A stretch of 64,000 nucleotides of DNA from Paulinella micropora (taxonomy: Eukaryota > Cercozoa > Imbricatea > Euglyphida). A program made the position numbers and the translations under genes. The stretch lies in the NCBI GenBank assembly GCA_009731375.1, contig BJOX01000007.1:928540-992539 (forward strand). The letters run 5' to 3'. Under the pieces are notes generated by a model, which worked only from the letters and a program-made list of their open reading frames with translations, was not told the DNA's origin and did not search any database. This document shows, piece after piece, positions 51,053-61,642 of this stretch (position 1 is the stretch's first letter; each line of letters starts with the position of its first letter).

Positions 51053-52076
51053 TTACAGGTCCATTATTACTTTCGCCTTTCGCTCCCTCTTACTTGTTCT
51101 AATGTTTTCCGGCTCTATTTGTTCCCTTTTAAGTAGTTCTTTTATCTTCTTCTCTTTAATAACTTCCTTAGTTTGCTCCTTCATATCTTTTTCTTCGTCA
51201 ATTGGTTTAATAAAATCAGTTTTCAATAAATCTCGAGCTCTTGGACTTACTAATTCATCATTATTTAATATTAACTTAAATCCGGAACGGCCTTTGATTT
51301 TATAAAATAATTTTGGTGAAAGTCTTTCCACCTTTAGCAAACATTAACTTTTTGTTTTCTTTTCTCACACTATCTCCGATATTGAATTAATTAATAAGGT
51401 TATCACGAGTTATAGTCTGTTTATTTTTATCTCTTCTAGCAAAGACGTCCACCGGTCTGGCCTGAATTCCCCGATGTAGTTTAGGGTTATAAGCATTAAC
51501 CAAGTCTTGAATATAACTTACCCAGTCAAAATTTCTATTAGTTTCAAATAATAAATCCAACCACCTTCTAATAGTCCTTATAACTCTATCTACCACGGCG
51601 AGCGCTCTGTGGTCCCCTACTTCAACCACATCGTGCCTAATACAATTTTCAATAAAATAATCACGAGTAGCACCTTTATATTCTCCCCCGCTGTCGGTTG
51701 TAATTGATTTAGGTTTATAAGGTATAGATTTCAAAGCATAATAGACCTCTTGTGCGGTTTTATTTTTTAATAGTTTTATTATTAAAAATCTGGAATGACA
51801 ATCAATCCAAACTAACATCCAAGCATAGCCTTTGTTTCCTTTCTTATCTTTTATCTTACTCATGTCTGCCAAGTCTAAGAAAACTTAGTCTAGTGGTTTG
51901 TCAACCCATATAATGTTCCATATTTTCTGGTTCTTTTTTTGATGATGTATTTCAAGTGCTTCTTCTTCTTTTGTTCTTTGAATTTCTTCTCCAGTTGGTG
52001 CTTCTTCTAGTGGGGCATCCGCATTCTGAGTATTAATAATTATATGTTTATTATCAAGTTGATTTTCCTCACTCAT
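51053..52076 (-). pseudogene. rve-family (retroviral-type) integrase, broken
   Basis: Read from the ATG at 52076, 63 codons end at an in-frame TAA (51887-51885). The same frame then continues with the catalytic core. The first acidic residue (Asp of LDLADM) is at 51875-51873, the second is in TTDSGGEY (51695-51693), and the third position is Asp, not Glu, in VVDRVIRT (51590-51588), with 34 residues between the last two. Another in-frame TAA lies at 51389-51387. A frameshift near 51310-51340 then separates a C-terminal part (51053-51340) with a charged tail. There is no visible N-terminal zinc domain. The enzyme would integrate element DNA. As written it cannot be made whole, so it is either decayed or carries assembly errors. 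Confidence 0.75.
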
Positions 52077-52080
52077 ATCT

Positions 52081-52605
52081 TTAGAATTTGAGGAAGCACT
52101 TACTTAAGTCGCTTGAAGTTTCGCTCCGTGTTGGTTTCTCTGTATTATATACATTGACCAAAACTTTACTATTTGATTTTTTATCTTTGCCCTTCTTTGG
52201 TTTTGGATCTTCTTCTTCACTTTCACTCTCACTGCTTTCGCTCTCCTCTGATTCAACCACTGACTTTTTACTCTTCTTCTTTTCCCTCTTACTCTCTACC
52301 TTCGCTCTCTTGATTTTCATCTTAGCTATCTTTTCCGCAATCAAGTCAGTAAAATCAACCTCATCTTTGCTATCACTCTGCTCGGGTGTGTCATCTTGAT
52401 CTTTTTCATTAACAATATCGTTAGCAACATTCTTATTTTCTATCTACGCTATTTTTCGTTCCATATCTTCGTCTTCGCTTTTAATCGCATTTCGGTATTG
52501 TTCCAAAACATTTTTAGCATGTTCCATTTTTCTCTGCTTTTCTTTTTGTTTAATTCCATCGACTGATTTTCCCCAATTTTGTCGGCTCGCTTCGGGAGAC
52601 TGCAT
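52081..52605 (-). pseudogene. Charged Lys/Glu/Ser-rich viral protein with an in-frame stop
   Basis: Starts at the ATG at 52605, 57 bp from the divergent tail-fibre gene. The frame of about 174 codons is interrupted once, by TAG at 52446-52444. The N-terminal part is helical and Lys-rich. The C-terminal part has an acidic Ser-Glu block followed by Lys-rich runs, suggesting a disordered protein. It ends 5 nt before the ATG of the integrase frame, so the two probably share a transcript. Function unknown. Confidence 0.55.
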
Positions 52606-52662
52606 TTTATACTAAGATTAATATATTTTAGTATTTTTTAAAATAACTAATTAATTAATATA
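52606..52662. promoter_or_regulatory. Divergent promoter region of 57 bp
   Basis: A very AT-rich spacer between the minus-strand charged-protein gene and the plus-strand tail-fibre gene, with 'taatatattttagtatttt' and TTAA repeats. It must carry the start signals of both; no specific box is assigned. Confidence 0.45.
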
Positions 52663-53512
52663 ATGTCGCAATATAAATCATTACTCTGCTTGTCAGAAAT
52701 CGCGACAAACAGCCTATCAATCGCCAACCTTGACTTAACGAACACAAACATAGTCGGTCTGAATACAGACAGAGTGCCAGAAGATGCAGACCCAATAAAT
52801 CTTTATTACACTGACGGCCGATTTGATACACGTCTCGCTTTAAAATCAACATCAGACCTAAAAGAAGGGCTTAATTATTATTGGACTGATAACCGCTTTG
52901 ATGGTCGGTTCGCTTTAAAATCATCAACTGACCTAAAAGAAAGACTTAATTATTATTGGACTGATAACCGCTTTGACACACGTCTCGCTTTAAAATCAAC
53001 TACGGATATTAAAGAAGGAAGCAGTTTATACTATACAGAGCAACGAGTAAGGGATAATGACGAAGTCAAAGCCTCAACTCAACACCGCTCTAATACTTCT
53101 AATCCGCACCAAACCAGTTTATACAATTTGATATATACAAACATATTTGCACAAGCGAGCGGACAATACTTAACTTACAACGATGTAGAAGGTAAATGGA
53201 AGAATACAGCCCTTGGTTCAATTGATACACTTTCAGATGTGGTTATAACCGCGCCAATAGCAATGAATAGTTATCTAACATATAACTCAATAAACTGGGT
53301 AAATAAAACATTTCCGATAAATGTTGATGAAACAGGCAACATTAGTATGGGAAGGAAGAATATAACAGGAGTTAATTTACTAAATGACAAAGGCGTTGAT
53401 GAATGGATATTTGAACATAATGATAATAATAATAATAAGGTGTCAGCAGCTGGAAGTATAGATAGCCACAGCGATGTGACAATAACAGGCTTCCCCGCAG
53501 ATAACCAACTGA
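52663..53512 (+). CDS. Tail-fibre-like protein, first copy, cut by a gap
   Basis: Identical, as far as I can compare, to the first 283 codons of the gene starting at 55761. It is truncated by the 10-N gap 53513-53522, after which the sequence restarts in a GATA array. It most likely represents the end of a contig that was not merged with the next one. Confidence 0.75.
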
Positions 53513-53522
53513 NNNNNNNNNN

Positions 53523-53599
<77 letters not shown>

Positions 53600-53637
53600 A
53601 TAGATAAATAGATAAATAGATAAATAGATAGATAGAT
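53523..53637. repeat. (GATA)n array, repeats 50420-50540
   Basis: Ends with the same four AAATAGAT variants before the viral edge as the array at 50490-50540, which shows that the duplication includes the flank. Confidence 0.9.
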
Positions 53638-53650
53638 AGTAGTATAATAT

Positions 53651-53700
53651 GAAATTTACAAGGGTCGTTTTTCATACCTCAAAACGACCTCATAAATTTC
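53651..53700. promoter_or_regulatory. Second copy of the edge palindrome
   Basis: Same as 50553-50602, shifted by 3,098 bp. Confidence 0.5.
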
Positions 53701-54150
53701 ATTCGTCTCTTCCTATTGATTTCCCGCAAATCAATACTAAGCCTCAAAACAGAAAAATAAAAAAGCAAAATTTTTGATAAATACAAGAAAGCAGAATAAA
53801 GAAATATTTCTTTCTTTTAATTTCGCTTTTAAATAAAAACAAGAAAAAAAGTTTAAAAAAAAATTTTAAGGTTTTTAAATAAAAACAAAATCAATACAAA
53901 GCATCAAAATCAATGAATTTTACTACTATAGGTACCACTATAGGACACTTATCTTTTTATTTTATTCTTTTAGAAAAACTTCGTTTTTCTTTTTTCTGAC
54001 TTTGTCATCAACGAACTTTTTTATAAAATATTTCATAAAAATTTTTTATAAAAATTGTCTGGGAATGGAAAGACGAAAAGAATTATTTAGTTCCTCCTAT
54101 CCCCGCTTGAACCATGTGATAACATTTTTAGCCGTCTATAGTGCCACCAA

Positions 54151-55174
54151 TTACAGGTCCATTATTACTTTCGCCTTTCGCTCCCTCTTACTTGTTCTAA
54201 TGTTTTCCGGCTCTATTTGTTCCCTTTTAAGTAGTTCTTTTATCTTCTTCTCTTTAATAACTTCCTTAGTTTGCTCCTTCATATCTTTTTCTTCGTCAAT
54301 TGGTTTAATAAAATCAGTTTTCAATAAATCTCGAGCTCTTGGACTTACTAATTCATCATTATTTAATATTAACTTAAATCCGGAACGGCCTTTGATTTTA
54401 TAAAATAATTTTGGTGAAAGTCTTTCCACCTTTAGCAAACATTAACTTTTTGTTTTCTTTTCTCACACTATCTCCGATATTGAATTAATTAATAAGGTTA
54501 TCACGAGTTATAGTCTGTTTATTTTTATCTCTTCTAGCAAAGACGTCCACCGGTCTGGCCTGAATTCCCCGATGTAGTTTAGGGTTATAAGCATTAACCA
54601 AGTCTTGAATATAACTTACCCAGTCAAAATTTCTATTAGTTTCAAATAATAAATCCAACCACCTTCTAATAGTCCTTATAACTCTATCTACCACGGCGAG
54701 CGCTCTGTGGTCCCCTACTTCAACCACATCGTGCCTAATACAATTTTCAATAAAATAATCACGAGTAGCACCTTTATATTCTCCCCCGCTGTCGGTTGTA
54801 ATTGATTTAGGTTTATAAGGTATAGATTTCAAAGCATAATAGACCTCTTGTGCGGTTTTATTTTTTAATAGTTTTATTATTAAAAATCTGGAATGACAAT
54901 CAATCCAAACTAACATCCAAGCATAGCCTTTGTTTCCTTTCTTATCTTTTATCTTACTCATGTCTGCCAAGTCTAAGAAAACTTAGTCTAGTGGTTTGTC
55001 AACCCATATAATGTTCCATATTTTCTGGTTCTTTTTTTGATGATGTATTTCAAGTGCTTCTTCTTCTTTTGTTCTTTGAATTTCTTCTCCAGTTGGTGCT
55101 TCTTCTAGTGGGGCATCCGCATTCTGAGTATTAATAATTATATGTTTATTATCAAGTTGATTTTCCTCACTCAT
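54151..55174 (-). pseudogene. rve-family integrase, second copy, same breaks
   Basis: Matches 51053-52076, including both in-frame TAA codons and the frameshift. Two independently decaying copies would not be expected to match at every break. This favours either a very recent duplication or the same locus assembled twice. Confidence 0.75.
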
Positions 55175-55178
55175 ATCT

Positions 55179-55703
55179 TTAGAATTTGAGGAAGCACTTA
55201 CTTAAGTCGCTTGAAGTTTCGCTCCGTGTTGGTTTCTCTGTATTATATACATTGACCAAAACTTTACTATTTGATTTTTTATCTTTGCCCTTCTTTGGTT
55301 TTGGATCTTCTTCTTCACTTTCACTCTCACTGCTTTCGCTCTCCTCTGATTCAACCACTGACTTTTTACTCTTCTTCTTTTCCCTCTTACTCTCTACCTT
55401 CGCTCTCTTGATTTTCATCTTAGCTATCTTTTCCGCAATCAAGTCAGTAAAATCAACCTCATCTTTGCTATCACTCTGCTCGGGTGTGTCATCTTGATCT
55501 TTTTCATTAACAATATCGTTAGCAACATTCTTATTTTCTATCTACGCTATTTTTCGTTCCATATCTTCGTCTTCGCTTTTAATCGCATTTCGGTATTGTT
55601 CCAAAACATTTTTAGCATGTTCCATTTTTCTCTGCTTTTCTTTTTGTTTAATTCCATCGACTGATTTTCCCCAATTTTGTCGGCTCGCTTCGGGAGACTG
55701 CAT
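55179..55703 (-). pseudogene. Charged viral protein, second copy, same in-frame stop
   Basis: Matches 52081-52605, including the TAG (at 55544-55542). Confidence 0.55.
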
Positions 55704-55760
55704 TTTATACTAAGATTAATATATTTTAGTATTTTTTAAAATAACTAATTAATTAATATA
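55704..55760. promoter_or_regulatory. Divergent promoter region, second copy
   Basis: Same 57 bp as 52606-52662. Confidence 0.4.
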
Positions 55761-57422
55761 ATGTCGCAATATAAATCATTACTCTGCTTGTCAGAAATCG
55801 CGACAAACAGCCTATCAATCGCCAACCTTGACTTAACGAACACAAACATAGTCGGTCTGAATACAGACAGAGTGCCAGAAGATGCAGACCCAATAAATCT
55901 TTATTACACTGACGGCCGATTTGATACACGTCTCGCTTTAAAATCAACATCAGACCTAAAAGAAGGGCTTAATTATTATTGGACTGATAACCGCTTTGAT
56001 GGTCGGTTCGCTTTAAAATCATCAACTGACCTAAAAGAAAGACTTAATTATTATTGGACTGATAACCGCTTTGACACACGTCTCGCTTTAAAATCAACTA
56101 CGGATATTAAAGAAGGAAGCAGTTTATACTATACAGAGCAACGAGTAAGGGATAATGACGAAGTCAAAGCCTCAACTCAACACCGCTCTAATACTTCTAA
56201 TCCGCACCAAACCAGTTTATACAATTTGATATATACAAACATATTTGCACAAGCGAGCGGACAATACTTAACTTACAACGATGTAGAAGGTAAATGGAAG
56301 AATACAGCCCTTGGTTCAATTGATACACTTTCAGATGTGGTTATAACCGCGCCAATAGCAATGAATAGTTATCTAACATATAACTCAATAAACTGGGTAA
56401 ATAAAACATTTCCGATAAATGTTGATGAAACAGGCAACATTAGTATGGGAAGGAAGAATATAACAGGAGTTAATTTACTAAATGACAAAGGCGTTGATGA
56501 ATGGATATTTGAACATAATGATAATAATAATAATAAGGTGTCAGCAGCTGGAAGTATAGATAGCCACAGCGATGTGACAATAACAGGCTTCCCCGCAGAT
56601 AACCAACTGATTATGTATAGCACGGGGCATTCGAGAAACACTACACCACCCTTTCTGAGATTAGACGGCACCACGACTATGACTGGGGCACTAAATATGA
56701 ATAGTCAAAACATTACAAATGTAAATCAACTAAATGGTAGGGCTATCGCGACTTGGTTATCAGAGCACGACTCCAACAATGCGAAAGTGTCGGCAAGTGG
56801 AAGTATTGATACACATAGCGATGTGATTATAACAACAGCATCAGATAATCAACTACTTATTTATAGCACAGGACAATGGCGAAATGTGCCATCTCCCTTT
56901 CTTAGATTAGACGGCACTGCTAGTATGACGGGAGCATTAAATATGGGTGGTTATGCTATTTCAGGGGCTTCAACATATAATGGAATTAATCTAGCAAATC
57001 TAGCAGTTGATACTTCGGTGGTTAAACTAACAGGAGACCAAACCATAGCAGGAAATAAAAAATTTACATCAACTTTGGAAGTAAGTGGTTCATCCAATCC
57101 AACTACTTTTGACGGTATTGGCATAGCCTTTGATACAAAAATAGGAATGATTGCAGCACAAAAAACAGCAACAGCGACTTGGTATCCAATACAAATAACG
57201 GGTTCGTATGTTGACTTATATTCAGGTAATACTTTAATTATAACCGCAACTGGAACAACATTAAGTTTGAATAACAACAAAATAACAAACTTAGAAACAC
57301 CATCAGCAACAACGGACGGAGCAAACAAAAGTTATGTGGATACATTAGACGGGCAAAATGTGAAACTAACTGGAAACCAAACCATAGCAGGAATTAAGAC
57401 ATATAGCAGTGTGTTGAAATAA
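55761..57422 (+). CDS. Tail-fibre-like repeat protein, N-terminal part (553 codons)
   Basis: An ATG-started frame with fibre-type repeats. Three and a half copies of a unit of about 24 residues containing YYWTDNRFD and RLALKS.TDLKE lie at residues 46-125. Two units of about 80 residues starting GSIDSHSDV and containing LRLDGT..MTGALNM lie at about 265-420. VKLTG.QTIAG units follow. Such repeats are typical of phage-like tail fibres and receptor-binding fibres that trimerise. The frame stops at a TAA (57420-57422), but the +1 frame continues fibre-like sequence immediately, so this is the front part of one longer gene reaching 60309. Confidence 0.8.
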   Translation: MSQYKSLLCLSEIATNSLSIANLDLTNTNIVGLNTDRVPEDADPINLYYTDGRFDTRLALKSTSDLKEGLNYYWTDNRFDGRFALKSSTDLKERLNYYWTDNRFDTRLALKSTTDIKEGSSLYYTEQRVRDNDEVKASTQHRSNTSNPHQTSLYNLIYTNIFAQASGQYLTYNDVEGKWKNTALGSIDTLSDVVITAPIAMNSYLTYNSINWVNKTFPINVDETGNISMGRKNITGVNLLNDKGVDEWIFEHNDNNNNKVSAAGSIDSHSDVTITGFPADNQLIMYSTGHSRNTTPPFLRLDGTTTMTGALNMNSQNITNVNQLNGRAIATWLSEHDSNNAKVSASGSIDTHSDVIITTASDNQLLIYSTGQWRNVPSPFLRLDGTASMTGALNMGGYAISGASTYNGINLANLAVDTSVVKLTGDQTIAGNKKFTSTLEVSGSSNPTTFDGIGIAFDTKIGMIAAQKTATATWYPIQITGSYVDLYSGNTLIITATGTTLSLNNNKITNLETPSATTDGANKSYVDTLDGQNVKLTGNQTIAGIKTYSSVLK

Positions 57423-58020
57423 CGGGAAATTCAATCAATTCAACAACAAAAGGCACATTCATCGTTTTCAATTCTACCAGTAATATCGGGTCAATTGCTA
57501 GTTTGGATATGAAAACTGCAACATATTACAACTTTGAAATTTCTGCGAAAAAAATAAGTTTTATTATTGACCGGACGATTGTCGGTTGGGTAAATGCTTC
57601 GGGGCTAGATTGTAATAGTAGCAAAATAGCCAACCTTGGAACTCCGACATTAGCGGCCGATGGCGCGACAAAAGGGTATGCGGACACATTGGACGGGCAA
57701 AATTGTGTAAAACTAACAACAGACCAAACCATAACAGGAAGTAAAACATTTAATGGGACGAGATAAAATATCTAACTTTAACGAACAATGCCGATTTTAA
57801 TAATCAAACTATCACTAATGGCGGAAATATAACATATAATGGGGCGAGGATATTAAACCAAAATGGAGGAGATATATTCTTTTCACAGTCATCAGGAGAT
57901 TATCAGTATTTCTTATTTACTTTAAATACTGCTACAAGTGGAACCGCGAACCAACGAGGTTATGTATTCACGAATGTAGCATTTGATGCGAAAGGGGCGG
58001 GACTTTATATTTCAAAACTT
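57423..58020 (+). pseudogene. Middle of the tail-fibre gene, frameshifted twice
   Basis: One frame stays open to 57766 and carries another VKLTTDQTITG unit. A second shift near 57764 moves into the frame that stays open through to 60309. Both breaks look like single-base losses, which may be sequencing errors or true decay. Confidence 0.75.
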
Positions 58021-59944
58021 TTGGATAATAAAAGTGCTTCATCTGACATTGTCCGTTTTAACAATGCTGGCGGTATGCGATTTTATGGAGCCTTAGATAT
58101 GAACTCAAACAATATAACAAATGGCGGAACAATAACGGGAACTACATTAACGGCAACTGCTGGCATGACTACAACAACATTAACAACAAGTGGATTAATA
58201 ACTGCGAATGCGGGTATATCAACAAGAACGGCAACCGCGAGTGGATTACTAACAGCAAATGCGGGTGTATCAACTAAAACATTAACAACAAGTGGATTAA
58301 TAACTGCGAATGCGGGTATATCAACAACAACGGCAACCGCGAGTGGATTACTAACAGCAAATGCGGGTGTATCAACTACAACATTAACAACAAGCGACAA
58401 CATAGTAGTAGGTGCTGGAAAAAGTGTTTTTATTGACAAAAATGCACTAGCCAACAATAAACTGGTTTTATGGGATGGAGGAACACCATCAACGACTGCA
58501 TTTTTTGGATTTGGTATCGCGAGCCAAACTTTGGTTTATAATATTAATTCTTCAACAGATACCCATATATTTTATTATGGTGGGACAAACGAATTATTCA
58601 GAATTAACAACGGAGAAGTTAAGGCATCAAGGTTATTAAATGCAACCGCGGGGATATCAACAACAACATTAACAACAAGCGACAAAATAACAACAGCATC
58701 AGGCAAACCAATAATTATAGGCAACTCAACAAAAGGAATAGGAGCAAAGGGGGGAATAGAATTGTATGGAACGGCTGGTAATATGGGAGGGGCACACTTA
58801 CAGGCAATAACGACGGCGGATGCTTATCCAACATTTCAATTATTAAACTGGGCACACGACAATATCAATTTATATTTTGATTGTTATTTTGATGGCACGA
58901 ACATATTATCTTCAAACACATCATCAAATTTCCAAATAGCGAAATACTCAAACAAACTCAGTTTTAATTACAAAAATGGAGGAACACTTGGTCAATCTAT
59001 AACAATGACTGAGGCAATGAACATAAGCACAGCGGGATTGATAACAGCAAATGCGGGTATATCTGTTGTTAATAGCACAGTCGACATACGCGGGGAAGCA
59101 AGAAGTGGGTCTCATGCTACGCCAGTAGGATTGTATGTTTCAGCCAATCTTGGTCCATCTTCTGGCGGTGTTGAATTCAGACACAGCAACGGGACGCAGG
59201 GAGTTGGTTTTGGTTATACAATATATGCTACGGGGAGCAACACAAACCAAGATTTAAATTTTTATGCGAGGGGAACAGGAGTAATCTATGCTCAGAGTGA
59301 TACGAGCATGACGACAGCATCCAGCGGATTTTTAACATTAAGAAAAAGGCCAAACAATACGACCAACCCACAAATATTTATGAAAGCAGGAGACTCATCA
59401 GGTTATGCGGTAGTAATGAATACAGGTGGATTATTACACGCTTGGTCGACTTCATTATCAAATGGTGAAAACAATAATGGATATGTTTATATTGCAGCAG
59501 GAGCGAATGTTTGGTCTTCTGGTTCAGACAGGAGGCTAAAATCAGATATTAAAACACTAGACTGCGGGGATTGTTGTGAGAAACTAATGAAAATAAACTG
59601 CTGCTGTTCATATTATTTGAAATCAGACGAAAAGAAAGAAAAAAAGAACCACGGATTTATAGCGGATGAAGTTAAAAAAATATTTCCAGAATTTGTATTT
59701 GAAAGTGGAATAAAAGCAGATGATGGGGATGGAAACTTTGAAGGTATATCATACACGGACTTCATACCAATACTAGTCAGCGCTTTTCAACACATGGCGG
59801 AAAAGGTAGTTAATTTAGAAAAAGAAAATAAAAATCTTATGAATATACTACAAACACAAAACAAACAAAACAAACAAAACAAACAAAACAAAAAAACAAA
59901 CAAACATACATACATACATACATCGGGACAAGGCAGAACACACA

Positions 59945-60000
<56 letters not shown>

Positions 60001-60309
60001 AANNNNNNNNNNGAACTAACACCAGAGTTAAAAAATCGTGTTTTGGACATTTCGTTGAAGACTGAGGAAAAAGAAATAGAGCACGAATTGGAAGATAACT
60101 GGAATTGTTGTTGTATAAAAAACAGACCGACCGACAGCAGATTAATTAAATACTTATTTCAAATGGGTATCATTATTCCCATTATAACACTTTGTATCGT
60201 GAGGCTATCTGAAAAGAACTTGCCGTGCGAGGTTGCTAATACTTATGTCGGTATTTTAACATTGCTTATCGGCATTTGCCTTCCATCGCCTTCTTCAAGT
60301 AAGAAGTAA
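58021..60309 (+). CDS. Tail-fibre-like protein, C-terminal part with S74 chaperone and membrane segments
   Basis: The start given (TTG) is arbitrary, since the frame is open from about 57768. From about residue 50 it holds alternating 16-residue units (TTTLTTSGLITANAG type). A Peptidase S74 / endosialidase-type intramolecular chaperone domain begins at SDRRLKSDIKTLD (residues 502-514) and extends to about 600; in known fibres this domain drives trimer folding and is cut off. A coiled coil follows. At 59845-59999 the frame runs through (AAAC)n, (CATA)n and (GA)n microsatellite and a 10-N gap, which looks foreign. After the gap, 99 codons include two hydrophobic segments (GIIIPIITLCIV and a VGILTLLIGICL type), which are likely membrane helices. 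Whether they belong to the same protein is uncertain. Confidence 0.75.
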
Positions 60310-60504
60310 TTTAAAGACCAAAGGCAGTAAACCGACCATATTGTCATAGTGGATTTTAGATTTAAGATGCTTTGACAAATTATCAATTCTGAAAGAATTA
60401 CCACATTCACATTGAACTATTTTTGATTTGCGCAACCTAGATTTTTCAAAAAGAGTTTGCTTTTTTTTTCATAATATTCCTTTTTATTTTTTGATATTTT
60501 GTCT

Positions 60505-60954
60505 TTATTTTTTCGCTTTTTGTATCATTTGTTCTTTATTTTGTTCATAACGATCTTTTGCTTTTTGTTTTATTTGCTCTTTATTTTGTTCATAATGGTA
60601 TTTTGATTTTTGTATCATTTGTTCTTTATTTTCTTCATAATATTCGGTTTTAGTTCTACCTGCTACATATTTATTAACACATTTCTCTGTTTGTCTTATT
60701 AGTTCCCCTTCTCGCTTTCTTAGTTGTTCCACATTTTCGCACGGATAATTTTCAAGCAATTCAATATAATGATCTTCATATTTCAATATTTCGCAAGTAG
60801 TAAAATAGCAAAATTTACCATTTATGTATCGCTTATAACTTGCTCTATGATCTACAAGTCTTTGTGACAATATCTGAGTTGTTGAACCAATGTATATCAG
60901 ATCAGTCTGATGTGATCTAATAGCATAGATTTTTCCTTGTTTGTAATCTGGCAT
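60505..60954 (-). CDS. GIY-YIG family endonuclease
   Basis: A 149-residue protein from the ATG at 60954. The N-terminal domain has the GIY-YIG hallmarks: KIY at 8-10, YIGS at 21-24, Arg in SQRLVDHR (Arg32) and a Glu in REGELI (Glu83). The C-terminal third is made of EQNKEQ-IQKAK repeats, a basic helical tail that may bind DNA. Such small nucleases are common in large and polinton-like dsDNA viruses and as homing nucleases. It is convergent with the tail-fibre gene. Substrate unknown. Confidence 0.85.
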   Translation of the reverse strand: MPDYKQGKIYAIRSHQTDLIYIGSTTQILSQRLVDHRASYKRYINGKFCYFTTCEILKYEDHYIELLENYPCENVEQLRKREGELIRQTEKCVNKYVAGRTKTEYYEENKEQMIQKSKYHYEQNKEQIKQKAKDRYEQNKEQMIQKAKK

Positions 60955-60984
60955 ATGGTTTTATATGGTTTATTATGGTTATGT

Positions 60985-61242
60985 TTAAATAGAATAACAT
61001 TCATATAAAGCAGTTTTATACCACATACTATCACCAGCACATATTAAAAGAACCGCCTCACTAAATGACCGACAATCATTTAACCCATTGTTAATATAAA
61101 TACAAGTGAAATTATTATTTAGACCCGATTGAATACAATGAATACAATTCGCCGTTTTCTGACCAAAATCTCTATTTAAAATGAAAAAGTCGCAGGCAGT
61201 CCGACCTAACACAGACCACATAAACAAGAATATTAAAATCAT
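60985..61242 (-). CDS. Small secreted-type Cys-containing protein
   Basis: 85 residues from the ATG at 61242. A hydrophobic N-terminus (MILIFLFMWSVL) looks like a signal peptide, followed by a short domain with six cysteines. It lies 30 bp upstream of the GIY-YIG gene on the same strand. I do not recognise the family. Confidence 0.55.
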   Translation of the reverse strand: MILIFLFMWSVLGRTACDFFILNRDFGQKTANCIHCIQSGLNNNFTCIYINNGLNDCRSFSEAVLLICAGDSMWYKTALYECYSI

Positions 61243-61304
61243 TTTTTTATATTATACAAAATATATGATGAGTGAGTTCAAATACCAAAAAAAAGATTAT
61301 TTTT

Positions 61305-61634
61305 ATGAGCAATGATTTTGCTGGAGGAAGCAAAACATTTAATAAAAATATTCAAATGTCATTCACACCCACCAAAATGAATGTAAAATTTATCCACTAT
61401 ATGAACGACCAGACCGAAACCAAAACCAGAATTATTTATATGCACAGAATTGGAATTATTGGAACATTTGCGGATAGCACCACAGCAAACATTTCAAACC
61501 TTAGTTATAATTTAGGTGTCGTTGGATGGACAGACGGACAATATACATTTAAAGTCCTTGAAACTGACAGCGGAAATATTGACACAGGAAATTTAGCAGG
61601 CCGAATTGTCATCGCTTTGGAATATTTGGCTTAG
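61305..61634 (+). CDS. Hypothetical viral protein, 109 aa
   Basis: The likely start is the ATG at 61305 (MSNDFAGG); the frame is open further upstream but without an ATG. The body is beta-rich with alternating hydrophobic residues and ends IVIALEYLA, which would suit a small jelly-roll-like or structural protein. It lies 8 bp upstream of the packaging ATPase. Family not recognised. Confidence 0.6.
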   Translation: MSNDFAGGSKTFNKNIQMSFTPTKMNVKFIHYMNDQTETKTRIIYMHRIGIIGTFADSTTANISNLSYNLGVVGWTDGQYTFKVLETDSGNIDTGNLAGRIVIALEYLA

Positions 61635-61642
61635 AATATAGG

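Noticed and set aside
50904-51305. 133-codon plus-strand frame inside the integrase region
   Set aside because: It is antisense to the integrase C-terminal part and low in complexity; a shadow frame.
51387-52605. Reassigned stop codons (TAA/TAG as Gln) in the viral element
   Set aside because: In-frame TAA and TAG in the integrase region fit Gln, but the fibre and ATPase frames have no internal TAA or TAG over more than 1,500 codons and use CAA/CAG for Gln. The LINE likewise has none.
55761-60309. Bacteriophage or bacterial contamination, because of the fibre repeats and S74 domain
   Set aside because: The neighbouring rve integrase, A32-type ATPase and GIY-YIG genes, and a gap-free junction with host-type GATA repeats, fit a eukaryotic polinton-like element better. 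Contamination is not fully excluded.
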